The translations under genes were made by a program, and so were the position numbers. Under the pieces are notes generated by a model. The model searched no databases. It saw only the letters and a list, made by a program, of their open reading frames with translations, and was not told the DNA's origin. This document shows positions 37,097 to 45,990 of a DNA stretch of 64,000 nucleotides, piece after piece (positions within the stretch are counted from its first letter, which is position 1; each line of letters opens with the position of its first letter). The DNA comes from Sorghum bicolor (taxonomy: Eukaryota; Streptophyta; Magnoliopsida; Poales; Poaceae): NCBI RefSeq assembly GCF_000003195.3, contig NC_012873.2:25269317-25333316 (forward strand), in the 5' to 3' direction.

Positions 37097-37114
37097 TCCC
37101 CGGCAACGGCGCCA
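37097..37114 (-). promoter_or_regulatory. B1 primer binding site (tRNA-Asp)
   Basis: The plus strand reads TCCCCGGCAACGGCGCCA, the 3' end of plant tRNA-Asp. The element strand therefore begins TGGCGCCGTTGCCGGGGA, eight bases after the LTR edge at 37123. This primer choice is typical of Athila-lineage elements. Confidence 0.88.
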
Positions 37115-37122
37115 GAAATGCT

Positions 37123-38503
37123 TGTTGATATTTGGTAACGCAATAAGGAAATGATCCGCAAGCGCACGGATATCGGTGAGCATTTCACCCGGGAGGTTAT
37201 CCAGAGTTATCATATTTATATTTTTACCACTGGGAGAAAGGGTGCATCTGACTAACCAAATCTATTGCTACTACCCCTTTAGGCTACAAAGAATGTCTCT
37301 CGATGTGAGCGATGTATAGAGAAGACTGCAACCGTAGTCTCGTTCTAACCTTGGTAAGGATGATCTATTGTTCTATTGGGGAGGCTCACGGAATCTAGAC
37401 AACACAAAGGATGTTTGACCCGCACCTATAAACCTACCCGTCCTGCTAACGAGATATGAGATACAAAGGTAACTCGGAAATGTCACGTTCCTCGCTACTA
37501 CCACGGTCCAGCTAGTCAGGGGATATCTATGAGTACCCTAGCCTAAACACCACGTTTATGCTAGCAAGTGATTACTCTAATACTCAACCGGAAGAGGATT
37601 AAAGTAAACTCATAAACCAAAGAACAATAAAACAAGAACTTACTAGAATTTAGAAGTCGAATTACTGAAGAATCTTAGAAGCAAGCCTCGGGTTAGGAGA
37701 CTTGATCCCGCAGGTACAACTCGGAGTAGACACCGACAAGCCGGCCTTCCTCTGATCCACACCTCCACTCTATCTCTCTCAATCTAGTAGAAACTAGAAG
37801 ATCTATTTCTACTTACATTGGTTGCTAAGCCTAAAAAGAAATATTATTTAGAGAAGAGGTTTTCCTTCGAGGGCACCCCTCAATCTCTATGATAATTTCT
37901 TGTCTTCTCCAGAAGCCAGGGGGGTTTCCTTATATAGTCCTCCTCCTCTATGCATTTTTGGTTCAGCAGGCGATGTGGTACTAAACTTTCCACTATATCT
38001 CATTAAAATACACATAGGCCTTCATGGACCAAAATCTGATTTGGGCCCAATTAATCCCGCAGCTCTTTTATGTGGAGTGCTTCTTTTATTAATATCTCTT
38101 GATTCCGAACTCCAAATATAGCAAATAATATATGCATTTCGATCAGCTCGACGAGATCTTTGTAATGGTGTACTCCATTCTGGGATTGGTGGAAACACCT
38201 GGGCGGGCACCGAAGGGGAGAGGGTGGGCGCCCTGCCCCCGGGCCCGTTCGGCCTCCCGTTCGTTCTCGTGGTTTCTGGAGTCTTCTAGATGATAGAAAA
38301 TTGCGCGGCACGTTAATATCTCTATGTAAACCCGACATGTGGGCCATTCTTCCTTATTTCTTGATAACCCCCTGCAGAAATAGACAAACACCAAAACTCG
38401 TGGAATCCTGTCAGATAAAACCCTAAGTCTAGGTGTTGATTTCATTTAGATCCTTTTCTTTGTTTATTTGATAATTAAATTTGATACTTAAGGACCGTCA
38501 ACA
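37123..38503 (-). repeat. B1 5' LTR
   Basis: Pair of 30298-31677; TATA box at 37929-37936 (TATATAAG on the element strand). In element orientation it begins TGTTGACGGTCC and ends ATATCAACA. Confidence 0.92.
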
Positions 38504-38924
38504 AGCACTCCCCTTGAACTGATCCCACACCGAAGTGTAGGGGTCACCCCGGGGAAACACCCAACGAAGGCGTGGGCTAGCTCCTATCATTCAAAACTGC
38601 AAAAGCAGCCCTGCTGGCACCCTAGAAAGGCGTGCTGCCTCGGGACTCATACACCCAGCCACCCGAGGCGGGGTCACCGCCACTGGTAGGAATCATTGTC
38701 TCGATCCCCACCAGGGTCCCGTCACCAAGCTGCTCTCAGCTCTAATAGTAGCGAGGTTCCCTTCCTTCAGGATACCCCATCGAACTGAGCACCCTCCACA
38801 GCAAGGTAGGCATCCCAAACTCTCCTAGGAACTTGCTCTTATGACGCGAGCTCCTAGGTGCCAACTGATGGTGAGGGGCCCGCCCACGAGTGGACTTGCG
38901 AGCGGTGAGCCTAGTGCGTGCCAT
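38504..38924 (-). pseudogene. Y1 orf0, N-terminal part with histone H3-like tail
   Basis: ATG at 38924-38922 opens MARTRLTARKSTRG; 17 of the first 28 residues match the H3 tail. K9 is kept; K4, K14 and K23 read R, and K18 and K27 read H. It continues KFLGEFGMPTLLWRVLSSMG and YPEGREPRYY, then TAG at 38742-38744, exactly where Y2 also has TAG. In frame beyond that are LGDGTLVGIETMIPTSGGDP and GGWVYESRGS, with further stops and a small deletion near 38590. B1 interrupts at 38503. The second half is at 29690-30297. Confidence 0.7.
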
Positions 38925-39734
38925 CTGCTAAAAATAGGATACCTTGGGTAAGACTGAGGATTATCTTCTATCATTTTAAATAAAATTGGGAAAGATTTAA
39001 ATAAGGGGAGGAATTAAGTAATGATATGAAATGAACATGATGCATGCACGAAACATACGATCTCACAAACTTAGAAACAAAAGTCAGTACTAATCGGTAT
39101 ATGCGGTGGCACAACACGTTCTCTCATAACGTAACTAGCGTTCTATGCGGGAACGTGGTTAGCGTACGTACAGAAAACTCATTTCAGCCCAACCACAGTA
39201 TGAACATATAGAACAAAAATTTAAAACTATGCACCCCACACACACAGGTACCGCACCCATGCATGTGACGTGCCACTACCCACATCATCGCCCTAGTGAC
39301 GGCATCGCCTCTCTAGATGGAATCACCCCCACATGTGGTACTGTTCCTAGGCACACTAGATATGCGTGCATGACACAGCACCCTAAAGCCCTTCCCTAGA
39401 TCGACAGTGTATCCGATCATGTTCTCACAGCTCTCACTTACCGAGGTGTAGGGGAAAAGTGATCCATACATTACCACTCAAATGAATGGCACTCATACTA
39501 TTACACGCCGTAGGAGCGACGAAATGGAAATATGATGCATAACCCCCAATCCAGTACTTAACTAGCCACCTTAGAGTCCTTAACTGGGCATAAAGGATAT
39601 GACCATTGGCACACTGTGTAGTTTTCCAAAAACTCGTTTTAACACATTGATTATCATTAATTGGCAATTAACTTTTATTAACCTGTTTAGGTTTGCTTTA
39701 GGACGTGCTTATGAACAGTAATCCGCTGAACCTT
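38925..39734 (-). other. Y1 5' leader
   Basis: Untranslated leader between primer site and orf0, alignable with 23379-24187 of Y2. No conserved ORF seen. Confidence 0.6.
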
Positions 39735-39746
39735 GCTCCGAAGCCA
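39735..39746 (-). promoter_or_regulatory. Y1 primer binding site, mutated tRNA-iMet type
   Basis: The plus strand reads GCTCCGAAGCCA (TGGCTTCGGAGC on the element strand), two bases from the LTR. It matches the Y2 site except for two changes. Confidence 0.8.
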
Positions 39747-39748
39747 GC

Positions 39749-42700
39749 TGTAACAGAACCGCCCAAATTATAAGAGATTAAGCCTGATAGCGACCATTTG
39801 CATAGTCAACTTGCCAAGCTTAAGCCCATATAATCCCGGTACCCCGTGAAATCTCGAAGGATTTCAAATCACATTTGTACATACAGCCAAGATCGTAACA
39901 AGTCCAGCCATCACCATCCACAAATACATTCAGTTCGCAACATTCATAGATTACATCGGAGTTCAAATATAGTTATTACAAACCAAGTTCAAGAGTAGCG
40001 GAAGCATTTCAGTTTTAAGATAACACACACACTTAGTCGGATACAGTGCCATAGTTTGGTCATTCCCACAATAGCAAAAGAAGAGGTAGAGTGACCATCA
40101 CCCTTGGTCTAGTCATCACCCATTGCTGGGTACAAGCAGTGAATGCAATACCCGTAATATATCTGCCCATCTGCAAAATCAACATGAGAATGGAACCCTG
40201 AGCACGAGAATGTACTCAGCTAGACTTACCCGTCATAAACCAAAAATAGAAGACTCTTCAAGGATTATGAAGGCTGTATAGTGGGGTAGCTGAACCCTTT
40301 TGGTGTAAAAGCATTGAACCCTTTTAGCGTAAAAGCATTAACCATCTAGAAGTATATCTTGACATCCCCTTTTCTTTTATATAGCTCAAGTTAGGTATTA
40401 ATACCTACCATCTAGATTTGCACCTGTACTATTGCAAACAATTTGTTAGGATATGATAATATCTTATCATAGCATTCACAGTTCATCATTTATCATAACC
40501 CAAGTGTTTCATAGTCCTTACTACGAGGACAGGGCTCATGTCAAGTGCTCACTTTCCAGGAGCGATGGCGATTCGAATCGATTTCTAACCAGCTGGCGAG
40601 TTTATTCCCCACACAAACCACACTCACTGATCAAGTGAGCTACAGATCACCATATTACATTATCTAGGACCAATTTGCGGGTTCGACAGGCACCGCCTGT
40701 ATCCGAGGACCGTTCCGACTACTGAGGTATCCAAGGTATACCAAGGATGCGCGCTGTGCCCTCGTCGTTCTCCTCAACCAGCACCAATACAACGTGTACA
40801 TCGGGCCGATTCCTGGCCCGGATAGTGTTCAGGCTTCACGGTCGAAACGACTTATCCTTCTAGCCAAGTGTGGGGCTTGCGGTCAACATGACAAGAGGGC
40901 CGTCAACGATCGGTTCTTAATCGACGCAAGCAGGGGCACTACGGTCAACACCACCATAAGACCCTGCCCGGTCTCAAATTCATTCCCACACTTGGTTACT
41001 TTTCACCATAGCATTGACAGCTTATCATTCAGGTATCACCCGACTTCTACCGTGCTAAGCAAGCTAAGCATAGACTCCGAGCCTATCTACTTAGGACAAG
41101 GTAGATAAACAGTGGTGATAACAAGGAGTAAAAATGCATCAACGGTATCAAGCAACTCCTATCACTTAATGCAACATAGTAAAAACAACCATGATATAAG
41201 TATATAACAAATTAAGTTAGCGAGAATAGGGAGACTAAGAATGCTCTGGGGCTTGCCTCTCTTGAAGGTGCTAGGCCTATGGTCCGGGCACTCCTGTAGA
41301 TCCCCTTCCGGCTCTAGTCCTTCTGGAAGTTCCTGCTCCTGTGTCACCTCCTTCTCCACGGGTCCCACCTCGTTCTCCTACGAGCCTGTATGATGCATGT
41401 GTGCTCATGAGTGGAGTGTAAGATGCCTGAGGTGCAATTCTTATACAAATTAGGACAACATGATCATGGCATGGTGTATAGATGAAACATGAAACTATTT
41501 CTACAATGTAGTCAACATCATCCAAGAACATGTAACCAAAGTAAAGCATCTATTGCATTCTCTTCTACAAGTTATTATTCACCAGCAAGCTACCCTGATG
41601 CTTCAAAGATACACCAAACACATTGCATTCTATTCATCTCATGCATAACAAGGGTTTAATTAATTAATTTATTATTAAACCTACAACAGTAGCCTATACT
41701 TCTGTGCTTCAATAATTTCAACAAAAATTACAGTAGTTACTGGTTACTTATAAAGTTCATCACCAAATTTTTATAACATTTGGGCAGGTAACATGGCCCA
41801 CACAAAAATCACAAATTTATTAGCATAATTAAGTGTAAATACCCTACTGGTGATAAAGTGTCAAACAACAGATTTCGTATTTTTATAAACTGCTTCTTAA
41901 CATAAGAAATGTCCACAAAAATTTCCAGATTATGTGCATGATCGAATTATTTCTTAAAAATCATAAACCACTGCTATGCAAGCATTTAAATCATTATAAA
42001 TTAATCTATACAGCAAATATTGTGCTACGTATTTTTCACAGAGACTACACATCCATGCAAAGCTAACAAAACAAGAATTACAATTTTCTGAGTTGTATTC
42101 TATTTACTATGCATTTTCTAAATAACAATAAAAGCATCAAATAAATATTTTTACACAGAAATTTGTACAAACATAACATGCATAGGCACCATATTCTAGA
42201 TCTTGATTAATAGAACATGTCAAACTTTATTTCAACATTTTTGGAGCTATAGATCTCAAGATATGGATTTAATATGATTTAAATCATTTTTGAGAAATCA
42301 TTTTATGAAAATCCATTTTAAATCAGCCCCGAGTTCGGCTAGGTGCACCCAGTGCAGTGCACCCGCCCTCAACGCGAGCATCCGATAGGTGGACCACGGT
42401 CCCACGCGCCAGCCACCACAGAAGGGGGAAAGAACTCCAGCGAGCCGGAGCTCATCGCCGGTGACCTCTTTCGGCGAACCGAGTGCTCGTACGCGTTCTA
42501 CGGCTCAAGGCGAACCCGATGAGCCCCTATGCGCGACCTAGGACGGACCGGAGTGAGCTCGTCGCTGGCCATGGTGGAATGGTGGTGCTGCTCACCATCG
42601 ACCCGAGGCGCTGGCCCGGTAGAGCGCGTTTGGGAGGGTTTAGGAGCTTTCCGGTGGAGAGGCGAGCAAGATGCGCTAGCTAGGAGGCGCAAAAAGGCAG

Positions 42701-43676
42701 GGTGGCGCGCTGGCCACACGCGCAGCACGGCGCTCTCGCTAGAGAAGAAGGCGAGGGCGAGCAGGGTCTCACCGTGCGTTACCAGGCGCTTGGAGGCGTG
42801 TCCCGCAATGGAGAAGCGAGAGCGGAGATCGGGGAAGGAGGAATCGAAAAAATGGCGCACGAGTTGAGGAAGAACGGTTGGAGCAGAGCTCGGGGCTCCA
42901 ATGGCGATGGTGGTGCGATGCGCGCGCGGAGCGGAGGCGAGAGAGCGAGAGAGAGAGCGAGGAGGCGCGCATGGAGTGGAGGAGGGAGTGGCGAGTGCGC
43001 TGGCGCTGTCCACGGGCGGAGGGGGTAGTCGTGGCATCGGCGGGCGCGCATGCCGGCCACGCGGCGCCGCTGGCCTGACGCGGTCGGGCGCGCGCGACTC
43101 GGCCGTGTCTGAGCGCGGGAGGAGGGAGGGGACGCGGGCGCGGCAAGGCTGGGCCGGTTGGTTGGCGCCGGCCCGCCAGTGAACACCCCCCTCTTCCATT
43201 TTTTTAAATTCTTTTTCCCAAAAGCTTAAATGCAACTTTTGAAGCCATTGCAAAGTTTTTCAGGAGTTGAGGTAAAAAGAAGAAATATTCCCCACAAAAT
43301 ACTTTACCACTTTGTTTTAAGGTGCATGTCTAAATTCCAAATATAATTTGAATCACAAATTAAAACTAGTGTTAGGTCTTTAAATAAATCTATTTTGGAA
43401 AATTTGTATAAAATATATTTCTCAAATCCTAGAGATCCAAAAATGTCACACAATTATTCTTAATTCTTCTAAAGCATAATTCAATTTATTTTGGTCACCA
43501 CAAGCATTTTTGAAGTAAGCATACTAATTTATTATACTTAAATTCATTTAAATCAAGCACATAAAATCACACTTAAAATGTTACTTATGCTCATGTGATG
43601 CTATGCTTATGCTTGACAAGAGTGCTTATGAGTAGTGTATGAGACTAAATGCATGCTTAACACCTAGGGTGCTACA
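39749..43676 (-). repeat. Y1 5' LTR
   Basis: TGTAACAGAACCGCCC to CACCTAGGGTGCTACA; pair of 6558-10483. The GC-rich island is at about 42320-43190. A 251-codon minus ORF there (42498-43253) is not frame-conserved in the pair and is not called as a gene. Confidence 0.9.
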
Positions 43677-44133
43677 GACTCGTCCCTCTGAAGTCATTGG
43701 ATCAGATCTAATCGGTGCAGATTGCTCATTAGCTAAACCCAATGTGCTTGGAGGGGAAGTAACCTCTGTACTCGCAACGGCTGAAGGAGCCGATGGAGCC
43801 GTGACTGTTGACAATCCTGGCTGATGATAAGCCGGGCCAACATAGAGTGGTGGTGACTGTCCTTCTTTAAAAGTTTGGACCACAGCATTATAAACAGTAT
43901 TGGATAGCACATTGGAGTGATTGATCAAAGCACGATTAATATCATTATTAACCTTGTCTTGCAATTTACGAGGATTGGAATCAAAGGTAACCTGCATCGG
44001 CAGATCTTGCTTCTGGATAACTTCCCCGCTCCTGTTCATGCTGAAGGATTTTAGACAAAGTTGTTTGTATTCCTCCATAGCCCTCTCCATAGCTTGCTTC
44101 TATTCTCCGTGTCGAGCTTAGAAGTAGCCATGC
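43677..44133 (-). pseudogene. gag: Element A gag N-terminus
   Basis: The frame 44090-43677 reads MERAMEEYKQLCLKSFSMN, QDLPMQVTFDSNPRKLQDKV and YVGPAYHQPGLSTV, then a P/S/T-rich segment, up to the Y1 duplication GACTC (43677-43681). A likely true start, ATGGCTACTTCTAAGC near 44133, is one frame away through an indel. It lies directly downstream of the primer site and joins the gag block at 5891-6557 once Y1 is removed. Confidence 0.7.
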
Positions 44134-44153
44134 CGATCTTGTTGATAATATTT

Positions 44154-44171
44154 GTCCCACTGAGCGTGCCA
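44154..44171 (-). promoter_or_regulatory. Element A primer binding site
   Basis: The plus strand reads GTCCCACTGAGCGTGCCA a few bases from the LTR, giving TGGCACGCTCAGTGGGAC on the element strand. The TGG start and position fit a tRNA 3' CCA primer site. I cannot name the tRNA with confidence. Confidence 0.65.
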
Positions 44172-44176
44172 AATGA

Positions 44177-44954
44177 TGTGTTGATGCAAAATAGATCTGT
44201 AAACACAAAGGGCTAATACCCAATTCTAATGTTGAGGCGTGCCAGTCGATTTGACCTCACAATCGACAAAGGTGATAACTTGAATACTTTGGTCCTGACA
44301 ACAGCGATGCGCCCAGATGTCATGGCCAAGAGGTACTCACGCGGAACTCGAGAATTCGTCGAGTATTGCTCGTTGAATCCCTAAAAACTCGTAGACAAAA
44401 GAAAGTGTGCGAGTTGACGAAGTTGTCAAAAAAGTAGATGTAAAAAAAGATGTAAAACTTGTGTATGATATTGATTGATTGTCCTTCTTACATTGCTGCT
44501 AGGTCTACATTTATACCCTGACCTAAAGAGTTACAATCGTATATGACTAGGATTTAATTCTAAACAAAACAAGACACTTACAAAAGGCATACTTTAATAA
44601 ATATGGAAAACAACCACCTATCTACTCCGGTGTATGCTTCATCGGCATATCCTTGTTGCCTCCTTAGCAACTTCAACGCCTCCCTTCATCGGCACCGGCC
44701 TACTCGCTATAGCCTCCTCAACAACTTCCACACCTTTCTTCATCGGTATCAGCGATCATCGGCATTGGCGATCAATCGGCAATGATCAGTAACCACCATC
44801 TTGACCCTTAGGCCAGCAACATCCTCCACCTATCATCCTGTCATCGGCATCATCGGCTATCGGCAATCTTCTTATCACCTTGATACAACATTTTCCTAAC
44901 TGCCGATCAGTTCTTCCTAACCATCTTGACTTGTGCCTAAAAACAGTGTCAACA
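44177..44954 (-). repeat. Element A 5' LTR
   Basis: On the plus strand it runs TG(TG)TTGATGCAAAATAG to CAGTGTCAACA, about 0.78 kb. CACTA transposase coding sequence follows at 44955. Its partner LTR is outside the window, so the left edge (44177 or 44179) rests on the TG/CA rule and the adjacent primer site. It is rich in ATCGGC repeats near 44640-44860. Confidence 0.75.
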
Positions 44955-45424
44955 CCAATATTATTGCTCAGTATGGTGCCTTCGTTGATGATGCAGTGGG
45001 GGCAGATGATGAAGAGGATGCGGCAGCAGCAGAAGATGTGGCAGTTCATGCTAATGCTCTTAGTGATGCCATTTGCGATGCACAAAGAGATTGTGAATGT
45101 GAGAAGGAGAAGGCCAAGTTCGAGCGTGTGCTAGAGGATCACAAGAAATTGCTATATCCGACCGCTAAAGATGGGCAAAAAAAGCTACGTACAACACTTG
45201 AACTACTTCGATGAAAGGCAAAGAATGCTACATCCGACAAGTCATTTGGGCAGTTATTGAAGATCATGAAAAAGATGCTTCCGAGGGCAAACGAATTGCC
45301 CACCACTACGTACGAAGAAAAGACAGTTGTCTGCCCTTTGGGATTAGAAATCTAGAAGATACACGCATGTCCTAATGACTACATCTTGTACCATGGTGAG
45401 GAATACGAGAATTTGGATGCATGC
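44955..45424 (+). pseudogene. CACTA (En/Spm) TNP2-like transposase, upstream fragment
   Basis: The frame reads FVDDAVGADDEEDAAAAEDV, FERVLEDHKKLLYP, LRTTLELLR, TGA (45212-45214, TGG expected), then SDKSFGQLLKIMKKMLPRAN, CPLGLEI, TAG (45353-45355, CAG expected) and HACPNDYILYHGEEYENLDA. This is the Transposase_21 region of plant CACTA elements, with the conserved CPND and YHGEEYENL motifs. The left side is lost to the element A insertion; the right side continues at 50073 across B2. CACTA transposases bind terminal and subterminal repeats and excise the element; none of those termini is visible. Confidence 0.87.
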
Positions 45425-45990
45425 TATTGACGGTCCTTAAGTACCAAATACAATCATCAAATAAATAAAGAAAAGGATCCAAATGCAACCAACACCCAGA
45501 CTTAGGGTTTTATCTGATAGAATTCCACGAGTTTTGGTGTTTATCTATTTCTGCAGGGGGTTATGAGGAAATATGGAGGAAAGGCCCACATGTCGGGTTT
45601 ACATAGAGATATTAACGTGTCCCGCCCTCTCCCGTTGGGCGCCCGCCCAGGTGTCTCAGCCAATCAGGCTGAGTCTCATGGATCATGCTCCACCGACCTA
45701 AAGGATTAAGGAAAACCGTGCGATTAAGGTCGGTTTGATCCGACGGCCCATATTCATTTGGAGGGGCTATATAAGCAGGCCCCATGGCCCCTAGAGGAGG
45801 GCAATCCCATTATTCATTAGCATATTTTCTAGAGAGGATTCAGAGAGAGATGTCCCTCTAGGGTTCCAACCTCATAGGGCTTAGCATCCAATGTGAGATT
45901 AGAATTAGTTCTTCTAGATTGAGAGAGATAGAGTGGAGGTGTAGATCGGAGGAAGCCCGACCTGTCAGTGTCTACTCCGAGGTTGTACCT
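45425..45990 (+). repeat. B2 5' LTR, truncated
   Basis: Matches the first half of 48834-50067 up to GAGGTTGTACCT, with a smaller internal gap near 45620. TATA box TATATAAG at 45768-45775. The junction to internal sequence is at 45990/45991. Confidence 0.88.

Larger units (their letters stand above)
30298..38503 (-). mobile_element. B1: Athila-like LTR element lacking RT and integrase, nested in Y1 orf0
   Basis: LTRs at 30298-31677 and 37123-38503 flank a 5.4-kb internal region. The target duplication AGCAC is perfect (30293-30297 and 38504-38508). The element strand has a tRNA-Asp primer site, an uncharacterised ORF of about 304 codons and a retropepsin-like domain. I find no RT, RNase H or integrase motif on either strand. 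I counted about 10 differences in the first 410 or so aligned LTR bases, the lowest of the pairs compared, consistent with a young insertion. It must have moved with enzymes supplied in trans, or lost pol earlier. Confidence 0.9.
6558..43676 (-). mobile_element. Y1: Tekay/Del-type chromovirus, outer copy
   Basis: A full-length gypsy chromovirus on the minus strand. The 3' LTR is 6558-10483 and the 5' LTR 39749-43676, both about 3.93 kb. Flanks are GACTT (6553-6557) and GACTC (43677-43681), a target duplication with one mismatch. Its internal region is split by Y2 (13664-28044) in the protease and by B1 (30298-38503) in orf0. Without these insertions it would span roughly 14.5 kb. Over the first 430 or so bases its LTRs differ at about 23 sites by eye, more than the Y2 or B1 pairs, as expected for an outer, older insertion. 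A chromodomain follows the integrase. Confidence 0.88.
1..44954 (-). mobile_element. Element A: Tat-type Ty3/gypsy retrotransposon, left part outside window
   Basis: Gag, protease, RT and two RNase H domains read right to left on the minus strand in three blocks: 43677-44133, 2669-6557 and 1-1003. They are split by chromovirus Y1 (6558-43676) and by a solo LTR (1004-2668). The 5' LTR and primer site lie at 44154-44954. Integrase and the 3' LTR must lie left of position 1. A second RNase H-like domain after the normal one is a known hallmark of the Tat/Ogre lineage. The element sits in CACTA transposase sequence that resumes at 44955. It is the oldest LTR element here by nesting, and every coding block is broken. 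Confidence 0.85.

Noticed and set aside
42498..43253. 251-codon proline/arginine-rich minus-strand ORF in the GC island (also 9486-9899, 16694-17128 and 27235-27729)
   Set aside because: Shared segments sit in different frames in the four copies; open frames follow from GC-rich composition.
45012..45030. Short repeated GCAGCAG and similar runs that might suggest a microsatellite or array
   Set aside because: They encode the acidic/alanine-rich stretch of the CACTA transposase; no CRISPR-like spacing exists anywhere in the window.
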